Below, one piece after another: positions 33,701-45,700 of a DNA stretch of 60,000 nt (position 1 is the first letter of the stretch; every line of letters starts with the position of its first letter). The notes below the pieces were generated by a model, which saw only the letters and a list, made by a program, of their open reading frames with translations, searched no databases and had not been told where the DNA came from. The stretch is from positions 22,147,788 to 22,207,787 of the forward strand of contig NC_088302.1 of NCBI RefSeq assembly GCF_032854445.1, written 5' to 3'. Position numbers and translations under genes: made by a program. The stretch comes from Liolophura sinensis. Taxonomy: Eukaryota; Mollusca; Polyplacophora; Chitonida; Chitonidae.

Positions 33701-36700
33701 CTAACCTGATCTTCCACTTTCACAATTGCCTGAAGACGGTGTATGAATCAGACGCTGGTGCTGGCAGGCTCGTAAAACCCATTTCACACTGAGATCATCC
33801 ATTTCACAAACTTCAAAGAAATTCATGTCTGATACATACTTTCCAGTGTACTGTTTCACAGTGAAATGATCAGCCTTAGCTGACGTCACAAGAACAAGGT
33901 ATATCTTTCCAAGGACCAGAATGTAATCTATCTTCTGAAGAACTAGAACTGTATCTTTTTGATATTTCCTACCACGTCAACAGTGCAAGTGTCATCTCCT
34001 GAAATGAGGGGATTACACTTAACCTCAGGTTTCACATGGTCATAGTATAAGTCATTATAAAGAGGAACTGTATCACTGAACTCCACTTCTCGCCCAGAAA
34101 GATTCCCAGCACTGTAGTAAGCTTGAAGAAGTTGATGCTTCTGAGACAGCGTTTTTGTAATGTTACAAAAGTTCTGACTGTGTCTAGCGCACTTCTTAAA
34201 CTGGCTATGTTTGGACTCAAATCTCACAGTTCAAACATGCACTTAAAGGTCCAAAATGTAGGATTAGCTCAAGGTAATGGCAAAGGTAGTGGTCTTTTGG
34301 TTTCAGCTTGTTATCCGGAAACTGTGATAATCGAACCTCTATGTACTGCTCGGTGTATACTCTCAGAATAGCAACTTGTTGTCTAAATATCCTAGAGGCC
34401 AAAACCAGCTGTACAATTTTCTACAGCAGTATAACGTTTTGCCAGACAGCATCAGAAGTGTCCTCTACCCAGTCATAGATCACCAGGGGAGTAGATCGTG
34501 GCAAGCACCACGTCTGTTGAGCTTGGCCACTTATTTTATCTTCAAATCTTCAAAAACCTTGTTCAAATCGTTGACATTTGGTTTTGTCCACTTTTTTGTG
34601 GAAATGAAGTATGCAAAATATAATGCAAGATCATACTGAAGAACCCCTTTAAATAGATCATGTGTTAAGCGAGGAGGTAAACCTGGACTACATACATGAA
34701 AATATTTCTGCCGGTTAAATAAAGAGTCAAATTTCACACCTTCAAAACTGTTAAGTTGTCTTTGAACTTTGATCACTGCTTCTTTGTAAGTTCTTATGTC
34801 ACGCTTCCTACCTAGCAAAGTTAGAGTTACAAATCTTCCGGTTCTATTGTGGTTGCTAAGCAATATCTACATTTGAAATGTGCACTGCTAAAGTTCTCCA
34901 CAAAACCGCCAATACAATGACCTCTATGGTTATCGCCTGAAATGAACACCACTGTTCCCCGTATTTTATTGGTTAAACCGAGTGCAGATATATCTTATCA
35001 AGTTTCCAGTGTCTCTAGATCATTTATGACAGTCCCAAAAACTTTCCTCTGGCCAAAGTAAACCAAGTATGATACAAACCTCTGCTGAAAAAGCTCAGAA
35101 ATTATAGATATTAGCCCAAATGTGAAACGTATTTTACTGTCGCCAGCCGCAATGCAAAACTTTGTACAAATAAACTATCATAAGTTGTGTGTAGCTATCA
35201 ATATATTTTTATTATTTGGACCTCTTATATCTAGAAGTATGTAAAATGCCAGGTGGATGGTGTATGGTGTCAAAACTTTTTGTGCAGCTGCGCCCCATAT
35301 CCAGGTCGCCAGATGACTAAAATGGGAACTGAAATTTAATCGATAGATAGATCGATAGATCGAGCTTAGAGTGAATATGTCATACAGTAACCTCGTTCTG
35401 TCAACATCTTCCTGTTGTCAAAGCTGCTAGGATCTCCAGTAACTTTTCTTATGAAAATCTTTTGCTGTTTGTTTGAGAAAGAGAGACAGGAAATAATGAC
35501 GTACTATATCCCAGCCAAGAACATGAGATAACAGAGAGGGAAAAACGAAACGCACAAATCAGAGAAAGAGTGAACAAACACCGTGAGAAGAAAAGAGGGC
35601 AATTAAGGGAAGTTGGTGGACAGGATAATATGGGGCTATCATCACCTGTAGTCTAGTGGCTACGAGAGCGGTCCGGTTCCCTCTAAATCAGCAGATCCTT
35701 AATTAATTGTGGTAAAAATGAACTTTCCCAGTAAAAGGCGGGCTGCGACACGAAAGCGAATCTGCAGTCTGCGAACTTTATTCCCTTAGTCCCTCGACAT
35801 GCCAGCTCTCTTAATATCAGCATTTGGTTGACTCCCTGGTGACACGGATCACAGAGAATTGAAAGTCCGTAACAAGTATGAGGAGCTGCGTAAGAAATAC
35901 AAAACTCTTCAGAGGCGGAATCAAATGCAGAAAACAACCATACCACACATGTCACCAGGGAGTCAACCAAATGATGATATTAAGAGAGCTGGCTTGTCGA
36001 GGGACAAAGGGAATACAGTTCGCAACACGAAAAGTCTTACCAGTCCGGGGTACCTTCAACTGTTACTGGTCTCGATGATGATATGTTGTCCTTTAAAGAC
36101 ACCAGCTGTTACTGTGAGACATGTCTCAAAACCGAGTTGTGTACAGGTTGGTTAACACAATCCTTAAAATCAAAGCCATTGGCCTCAGAACACAACACAG
36201 AAGGAATCCAAGGTGAACTACTTGAATCAGAAGAGACCAATAACACAACAGTTGAAACCAGTTCCGATGCTGAGTTGTTGAAAAGGAACTGACAAGGGAG
36301 CAGAAATTTCGTTTATGGAAAGAAAAAAACAGCTCTTTCAGTGGCCAAAGCGTGAGGATGTGTTGTGGGTTCCTTTTAATGAGGTTATTTTGAAGATGAA
36401 TGCGCCAGTACCAACTGGAAAGTCGAAGCGAACGGTTTAAATTTAATGATAAAGAAATGAAATCAGTAGTAGCCTTATTTTCGGTAAGCATCTAGTTATT
36501 TGTCCTTATGTTGTCCTTAGTAACTAATCGCTTAAGATGTTTGTGTAAACATGTGTCTAATAAGACGTTTTCGGTTTAATCAATATTTTTGTTTCGACGC
36601 GGACTTTTAAAATATACGTTGATGTGCACTTTACCATAACTGTAAGAATTGGTGAGGAATTGAACGTGAATTTTGAGATTGCAATTAGTTTGTTGTGATT

Positions 36701-39700
36701 CTTCCAGACGCATAAGCTGAAAAGAAATAACATTTAGTTTGTTTCATGATGTCTTGTGTTTAGTTCATTTGACAGTAATGTAAATTACATTTGTTCAGTT
36801 TATTTGAGTATAAACCACTTGGCAGCATGAAGATCAACTGCAATGTATAAGAGTTATTTTGTTTTCGTCTGACTTAGAACGTGGCCAAGAAAATGTATCT
36901 CTGGATAATGTCTGCCGTGTTTCTGCATAACCAAAACGAAAGATAGCAGAATTTAGAAAGGCAAAGTAACCAAGTTATCTAAAAATTTAATGGTTTCTTA
37001 TTTCACAATTTGCAGTCTTTGCTGTAGTCTATGTATGTTACATGTCCTGCGGATATATCACTCTCTGAAGGGGAAACAGACAGTTAAAATTGCAACAGTT
37101 TTAAATCAACAAATACATAAAACTGAAAACCATTCCCTATATCACATACATTACAAACAGAACTAGGACGTTTTATTTCCTTAATTTCGACTCTGATTTT
37201 GAAAAATCTTGGTAGAAATTATAGCCTATAATTATTCCAAAAACAATTTCAGTATCATTGTTGATTGAAAACCACCAAACTTTCAGCTGTCTGGCTGAAT
37301 CACGGTCTCGCCCAATTCATCCCCTTCAGAGTCACTCCTTTACTGAGAATGAGTGAATGCCAAACATGCCAAACTCTGATACTCCTTTAACATGTAATGT
37401 GGTTAAACATAGCAGTTCATGTCAAGCTCTAATTGATACTAACTTATTTCACCAATTTTATTTAAAGCTGATCAGACATCAGCGCATTAAGCCCATTGAA
37501 ATTTCTCATTGAACGACCCAAGGTTCAGCGGTATTGGGTTACGCAACAAACACTTCTAAGGCGGTATGAAACCCTTAACCCTTAAGGCCGTCGACATCTA
37601 TAGTTGTGCGTGCTGCTTATCATCAAGTCTAGGTTTTTAACAGAGTGTATTTCCACAAAGCAAGAAAACTTTTGCACGTGATCACTGTTGACACCATTGT
37701 ATGAAACTACAACCATACGATTGGCTTATAGGAGCCAAGGGGGGTTTCCCTACTGTTTCCAGGATTCACTAAAATGCAGCTTGTGTTCAGAGACTATACA
37801 AAGCCCGAGAAATAGGAGGCCTTTGTAAGATTTATTTGTCGCTAAATGGATCTGTCAGCTTCTTAAAAAATTATGTATATAAACAGTTATCTCGGGATTT
37901 TTAGATTTAATGATACTTAGGTTTTTCCTAAAAAAAATTCCACGTAGTTTGTAGAGTGTTTTGTAATTAGGCCGGTTAAGAAAGAAAAGCTTTTAGGTTA
38001 GCCATACGAGCATTGCAATACAAAAACCAGTTTTCGTATGTTGTTGCGTATTTTTTCTGCGAAAAACTCTTCATAAATATCTCTAGAAAGACACTTAGAT
38101 GTATGGATGACGCCATTGCCTATATAATGTCAGGTAGTCCCTCTGTCAAGCGTATCGATTGCATTAAGCACAAATGGCCGTCTTCTTTTCGGAATAGCCC
38201 TATATACCACCAAATGACCAAGATGTAATAAATTGAATGCAATGAGCAAAACAAATTTTAAGACTTCGCTATGGGGAACTCTGTCATAATTCGAACCCAA
38301 GCTGTGTAGTCGATCACCCATTCTTGCCTTTGTGACGAGGATTTTGTGGGCACACTGCTAGCGTAGTATTTACGATAGCCTATTAGTAAAGACTGCGAAC
38401 AGGACCATTTGGGCGCCATTGTTGGTCTCGTTTTTTCTAGTCCCAAATTGATTAACTTCATTTTCCCGATCTTTACACATGCCGTTTACCTATATTACAT
38501 AATGACCTGGTGATATTGGGCAATCAATTGTGAAGCCTGACAGCTAAAACCAACACCTTGACATATTTTGATAAACACAAGAAAGTTATTGATATGTCTA
38601 GCAATTACTGTCCAATCAAAGACATACAGTGTAAAGAGAGTAACTTCTGTATGGATAGTAAAAATAACAGACGGAAAGTTTATTTGCCATGTCTCCCTCA
38701 CCGGGGCATATAACATTTCTTCTTGACCTAAGGGAGGTGGGGCTCCGTAAATGGTGACGGGCTTGCCTCGGGCTCTTCCCTTCTTGCTCACACCATAATG
38801 CTGGCCGCTATCATATAAATGAAATATAAACACCAATCAAATAGAAAATAAATAAATCTTCACTTGAGACATTTTTACTAATCAATTCTGTTCAGTCCAT
38901 ATGGATCTTACTCACTGATAAAAATAGCAACTGTGTTTTCTGTTGCAGATTTAATATTTTTCAGCTTTTTAGTAGGCAGTTTTCACTTTTTTTCTTTATT
39001 TACTGGCTTCTGTCTGTATACGTATTGGGATAATTTGTAACTAGTACAGGCGTGTGTATTGTGATCGTTAATCATTTCATTGAACTGTGACCTTTTATAC
39101 TTACGGGGATGTGCATACATTGTAACCCTTTGCTTATTGGTATGAGCACATATTGTGGTCTTTTACTTATGGGTATGGGCATACATTGTGACCTTTTACT
39201 TATGGGTATGTTCATACATTGTGACCTTTTACTTATGGGTATGTACATACACTGTGCCAATTCCCTCATGTGTACATTGTGACCTTTTACTTATGGGTAT
39301 GTTCATACATTGTGACTTTTTACTTATTTGTATATGCATACATTGTGACAGTTTGCTTATGGGTATGTCCACACATTGTGACGTTTTACTTATGGGTATG
39401 TGCATCCATTGAGACCTTTTACTCATGGGTATGTACATACATTGTCACCTTTTTCTTAGTTTACGTACATACATTGTGACCGTTTACTTTTGGGTATGTT
39501 CATACATTGTGACCTTTTACTTATGGGTATGTGCACACATTGTGACCTTTTTCTTATGGGTATGCGCACACATTGAGACTTTTTTTCATGGGTATGTACA
39601 TACCGTGAGACCTTTTACTTATGGGTATGTTCACACATTGTGACCTTTTACATATGGGTATGTCCACACATTGTGACCTTTTTCTTATGGGTATGTGCAT

Positions 39701-42700
39701 ATATTGAGACCTTTTACTTATGGGTATGTGCATACATTATAACCTTTTACCTTTTATACATACATTGTGACCTTGTATTTATAGATATTCAGTGTGACCT
39801 TTCACATGTGTGTAAGCACATACATTGTGATCTTTTACTAATGGGCATTGTGACTTTTCACCTTTAAAAAGACATGATATTCAACCCAAAATTATTCTAG
39901 TCTTTACCGACTCAGCTAAGAGGATTTTTCCGTGCAAATACAAAACGTTAAGCTCTTTTACTGTTTGAACATGTTAAACCTTTCTCAGCTCAACTTTCAT
40001 CACATTATTTTGCAGGTATTTATTTTGGACGGAGGTTGGTGGCACTTCACTGATAAAGCGTGCCAGTCTGGGAGGAGCATCTCCGCAGGTCTTAGTGCTG
40101 GACGGTCTGTACCAACCCCGAGCCTTGACCATTGATATTGCCACGGGAAGGATCTACTGGGTGGATAGGGTGAAGGAAACTGTGGAATATTGCAACAGTG
40201 ATGGCCAAGACCGCAATGTTCTTCGGAAAATGAACTCAGTGAAATTCTTTGGCATCGCGCATTACAAGGTAGGATGTGATCAACAGTTTTATTGATAACA
40301 TTATTATTTTCGCACTGAATTGATCAATTAAAAGACCTTGAAGGTTGGAGTCTCAAACTTGCATCTAGATCTCGCTGACTACAGCTTAACGTTCGTAGAT
40401 TTATCACCTGTGCTTATTATGCATTCCTTGAATTGTTGATTAGTAGACTGTTTGTTTTGTTTTAGGTATGTAAATTTTAAAATTATGTTCATATTCCCGC
40501 ACTCGGTAATAATTACTTGATAACTGTTGTCTGACAGTTTTCCTAGTAGCGTCTTACACAGCCTGTTTGGAACGCTTTTGGAGTACGGTACATATAGCTT
40601 TCGTATTAATCGTATGATTTCTTTATTTCTGAACAGAATTTCCTGTTTGTGACTGACCAGACACATGACGAAGTGTTGATGTTACATTCAACTTCCGGTG
40701 CCATTGTTGAGAGGATCGACAGTGATGACGGAAGTCCGAGAAGTATAGCAGTGTACGCCAAGGAAAACCAACCTGCTCTAAAAAGTTAGTGGTAAATGTT
40801 CTTCCTTATAGCAACACTGTAATGGCAGATTAGGCCACAGCGAAAGGTACATCATTTTTGATTTAATTGGTACTTTTTTGGTTGGTATAATATATTGGTC
40901 CGAAAGAGACCTGGCTTTTCTAATAGTTGAAGCAATACGATTATATCCTAAAAAAATGCTTGATCGTCCTATTGCTTTATAGCCACATCGCATCGGTCCA
41001 ATCCAAAGAGCCTCATTGTCCTATTGCGCCATGGGTCCATTGCATCTCACCTAGCCAAATCGCCCCTCTAAATAATCTCTGAATTCTTTGCCCGATATAG
41101 CGCCAGCCAGCTACAACAGCCAGATGGGAGTACTGTTAAAAGCCACTCAAGCAGACAAAGAGTCTACCATACAAGCCGACTTGTATATGTATAATAAAAC
41201 ATGTATCACCAACACATTGAATGTGCATCGAATGTATGAGTTCGATAAATATTTTAAAACTTTCAAATGTTTCATTATATGTAACCAGTTTGAGATAATA
41301 TTTCCTTTCTTAACAAGCTGTTTTACATTATGGTAATTAAAAGTGGTTATATATTTCTCAGAAATTATAGTAAAAATACTAATCCTCTTGATACGTCTCG
41401 GCACTTGAAGATACAGAAGGCGGCTTAGTTTTTTTAAAGAAAATCAGTCGAGATGTTAGTTTCATAGTCTTTATATGGGTTTAATGCCTCTATTCTGTTT
41501 CCTATGAAGAAACTTCAAAAGGACAATAGCTTATGTGTGAAGAAATATGCCCCTTGCACCCGTGAATATATCTTTAAATGAATGTCAAATTGTTGGCTCA
41601 GACCATACTCCATTGCCTCTATCTAGAGCTGTCTACGAAAGGTTTTACTTATAAATAATCATAATAGGATAAAACATTTTTATATACATACATGTAGGTG
41701 TTTAATGTGAATATGAACTTTTTGCGCCACAAATTTTCATATGGCCTTTACAAAAACAGTACAGCTTCTAAACAAACACATCAAAACAATAGAAAGATAA
41801 CACTGAGATTATTGGCATTTTCTTTGTCCCGGTGAGACAGTCAGTTTTGTTGTCTTCTTGAGATATTTTGCATGCGTGTATGTATGCGTGTATCTACGGT
41901 TTTTTCTACGTCGTTCTTAACAATTTTCGGTGATATGATGAGGAGGGGTCAATAATTGTGTGCAGATATACTGTGTCATGTTATGATAATGAACATCATT
42001 AACATATACGCAAAGGGTGTTTTTAAAGACATACAAAATCCGTTTCGTTTCACACGGAATATGGGTGCTTCAGTTGATTCAGGGGAAGAGATCCATGCAC
42101 ATTTTAAAAATCCAACCCAGTAAACAGAGAGATTGCCAAACAACAACAATATAGACAAATGCATTCTGTCATAAAGCTGCTAATTGCAGATTAAAACGTT
42201 CCAATTCTGAATTTATTGTCCCAAGTGTACGCCTGGTAAACTGTCTGTCTTAACATGTTATGAATTTTGAATTAAGTGATTTAAGACTACTTCTAACCCC
42301 ATACCTTTTGTCATTATTCTTACACCCTTCCAGAAGCTGTGTTGCATAAAACTCTTTGGGCTGATTATTGGTTTTTATTGTTGGAGTTTGTAAATGGGAC
42401 TGTTACATAAAAATGGTCGAGAACAAGACATACTGATATGTATCATGTATCCACGACATTTCGTACCCACTAGCTGTAAATCTCTACAAACTATTCTACC
42501 ATGTTTACCCAAAATGTGGTCAATAAATTAAATTCTCCTGATAGTTCTATTTATTGCTAAGATCTATTTACTTCAGGGAAATAAGAATGAACTACTGACA
42601 TCAGTCCTTTGCCTCGCCGATTTGTCTACGTTTCTTGATCGCTCTTTTGCAACTTGTCGTTCGTGAAGATTAACCCAGGCATCAAGCAACTTTCCCAGCC

Positions 42701-45700
42701 ACATTTTCCCCACCAACGTCTTTCCCACAGTCAATGCTTTTTAGAACGTCATAGGCCCAATTTGTTATTGAAATAGTGTTTTCATTTTGCTCAGATCTTT
42801 GCAGAGAGTTAGACTGTGAACACTTCTGTGTAAAAGATAACCCCACCTCCGCTAAGTGTCTGTGCCAAGATGGATTTACCTTGTCTGCAGATGGTCGATC
42901 TTGTGCAGGTGAGTGGTCTGAAGTGAGTTAAGTTGAGCAATGGGCTGAAAGAGAGGCTAAAAAATGTGTAATAATTATTTAACACACGAGAGGGAAACTA
43001 ACAGGATATGTAATAGGTTATCCATATCTGACAGAGCGACTGACAGGACATGTAATATAAAAATAGGAATATGAAAAACAGGGTAATGACAGAATGTGAA
43101 ATAGGTAATACAGGCCAGACAGAGTAGCTGTAGTATGAAAACAAGGCTGCTGTAGTGATGATAAAATAGAATGCACCACAGAATTTTTAATAGGAACTTG
43201 CAAACCAGGGGTAAGAGGATAAATTGCAGAATGCGTTATAGGTACTTGCAAACAGAGCTGAGAGGATGCATGACAGAATGTGTAATAGATAAACCTGGAG
43301 TGAGAAGGTGAGTGGGAGAATGTGTAATAGGTATTCAAGGGTTGAGAGGATGCATGGCGGAACGTGTAATAGGTAAACCAGGGCTGATAGGATGCATGAC
43401 AGAACGTGTAATAGATAAACCAGGAGTGAGAAGGTGAGTGGGAGAATGTGTAATAGGTAAACCAGGGTTGAGAGGCTACATGACAGAAAGTGTAATAGGT
43501 AAACCAGGGCTGAGAAGATGCATGACAGAATGTGTAATAGGTAAACCAGGGGTGAGACAATGCATGGCAGAATGTGTAATGGGTTAACCAGGGTCAAAAA
43601 GATCCATGGTAGAATGTATAATAGGTAAATCAGGGCTGAGAAGACACATAACAGAATGTGTGATAGGTAAACCAGGGCTGAAGGGGTGAGTGGCAGAATG
43701 TGTAATAGATAAACCAGGGTTAAGAGGATACATAACAGAATTGTGTAATAGGTAAACCATGAGAGGGTGAGTGGCAGAATGTGTAATAGGTACTCCAGGG
43801 TTAAGAGGATGAGTGGGAAAATGTGTAATACCTCAACCTGGGCTGAGAGGATGAGTAGCAGAATGTGTAATAGGTAAACCATGAGAGGGTGAGTGGCAGA
43901 ATGTGTAATAGGTACTCCAGGGTTAAGAGGATGAGTGGGAAAATGTGTAATACCTCAACCTGGGCTGAGAGGATGAGTAGCAGAATGTGTAATAGGTAAA
44001 CCAAGGCTGTATGGCAGAGTGTGTAATAGATAAACCAGGGACGAAATGGTGTGTGGAAGAATGTGTAAGAAGTATTTCAGGGTTGATAGGATGAGTAGGA
44101 AAATCTGTAATAGGAAAACCAGAGTTGACAGGGCGCATGACAAGGCCTGTAAATGGTAAACCAGAGCTAAGAGGATGTGTGGGAGAATGTGCAATAGGTA
44201 AACAAGGGTTGAGAGGATGAGTGGGAGAATGTGTAATAGATAAACCTGAGTTGAGAGGATACATGACAGCATGTATTAAAGCTAAACCTGGGTTGAGAGG
44301 ATAGATGGGACAGAGGGAGTGAGGGAGCGAAAGCGTGTTTTGGTATGGGTGGGTGACTGAGGGAGAGTTAGTTAGTGAATAATGGCTAGGAGCCTGCATG
44401 ACTAAATGGTGAGTGACCAGCGGTTAAAAAAAGGGGCGGGTGAGATATGGTTTTTTATGAGCGAATCAGAGATACATGTGCGCCTCCTAATTTTGATTCA
44501 AAATACCTGTTGCTTTGCTATCATCTGAAATGTACGGTACAGTGAACGGATATGATTTTACAATGGTGTCGTTCCAGGCTCCACTGTGTATTCCCCACGG
44601 CTAATCACCTTCGCGAACAAAACGCACGTGTGTCTAGCGAACATGACCGCAACACTTGTGGACGTCACGATTAGGCCTATATGTCCGGTTTTTAATGGTT
44701 CAGACATTACTGCTGTCTCGGCAGACTCTAAACACCGGAGGATTTTCTATGCAGACAAGGCCACACAGCAAATCTCCAGCGTAGACCTCAACAGTGGAGA
44801 ATCCAAAGTGATAGTCACTTCAGCTGGAACCGTTGAAGGTAAATTTTACCTCGAATGCACGCGTTCTTCTTTAATGGTCCTTCCTTTCCTTCATCAAGCT
44901 TACTTATGTTTTTATTATTTACGCTGAAAAAAAAATAATGTGTTAATTTGAACAGCAAGTCATTTGCCTTAGTGATGGTGGATTGTGCTAAATTATTATA
45001 TCAAAATTCGGTGTCACATTCAACTTAATATCCTGTTGATCTAATACAATCTTTGCATTGAATTAATACAATTTGTGTGCTGTAGTAACCAAAATCATAT
45101 GCTGCAGTAACAGAATACATTCTTGCATCACACAGACATCAGATTTTCTCTTAACATTAACAGATTTTGTTTAGATAAATATTTTTTTCGCCGCCCCAGG
45201 TCTGAGTTATGATTGGCTCACTGACATAATCTACTGGACGGACTCTGGTGCGAATCAAATCAAGTCTTACGCAGTTGGTGCTGGTGGTCCGGTAACGGTG
45301 GTTCTCTCATTACATAATACATTGGGACCTCTTACCCTTGACCCATTCACAAGGTCAGTCGTTCTTTTCTATATAACGGACTTCATCTTTGTGGATTTTT
45401 TCCTTTCGAGATACTGGTGTTTAACAGTTAAATTTTATCCAATATATACATATTGCATTGTCTTTTCTGCAATTTTTTGGATCTTTTGTTTTCTAAATGC
45501 CAGAACCTTGCACTGACAACTTTTGTCAGACAAGGTATGTGACCTCGGTGAAAATCATTATTCCGTGCTCCCAAAATATTGGGAAGGGGTGATTGCTCAT
45601 GGAAACTTTAGACGACATTTCTGTCACAGCTGAGGATGTCATGTCTCCAAGACAGTCTCAAATGATTCAGACTTTCGCCATCATATGGTTGAAAAATTAA

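Larger units (their letters stand above)
28875..40015 (+). other. LRP-like intron 2 (11.1 kb)
   Basis: The largest intron. It holds opposite-strand remnants of two transposon-associated protein families (30.5-32.5 and 33.7-35.1 kb), a plus-strand fragment with an adjoining inverted repeat (35.5-36.4 kb), a 62-bp triplicate, two SINE copies and a 33-bp tandem array. Nothing recognisable is seen in 28.9-30.1 and 36.5-38.7 kb. Confidence 0.8.

Noticed and set aside
35641-35700. Possible tRNA-like sequence (GTAGTCTAGTGGCTACGAGAG)
   Set aside because: Resembles an A box, but there is no B box at the right distance and no cloverleaf. Not called as a tRNA or SINE.
39155-39867. Series of plus-strand frames with SYIVTFYLWVC repeats that look like membrane helices
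   Set aside because: Direct result of the 33-bp intronic array. Frames break and overlap in both strands.
43187-43882. Long minus-strand open frame (231 codons) rich in Leu, Tyr, His and Ile
   Set aside because: It is the complement of a 42-bp tandem array in an intron. The period is divisible by three, so stop-free frames arise automatically. It has no start context, no domain and repeats itself after 122 bases.
39078-44300. CRISPR-like arrays
   Set aside because: Units are adjacent without unique spacers, and the host is an animal nuclear genome. These are ordinary minisatellites.
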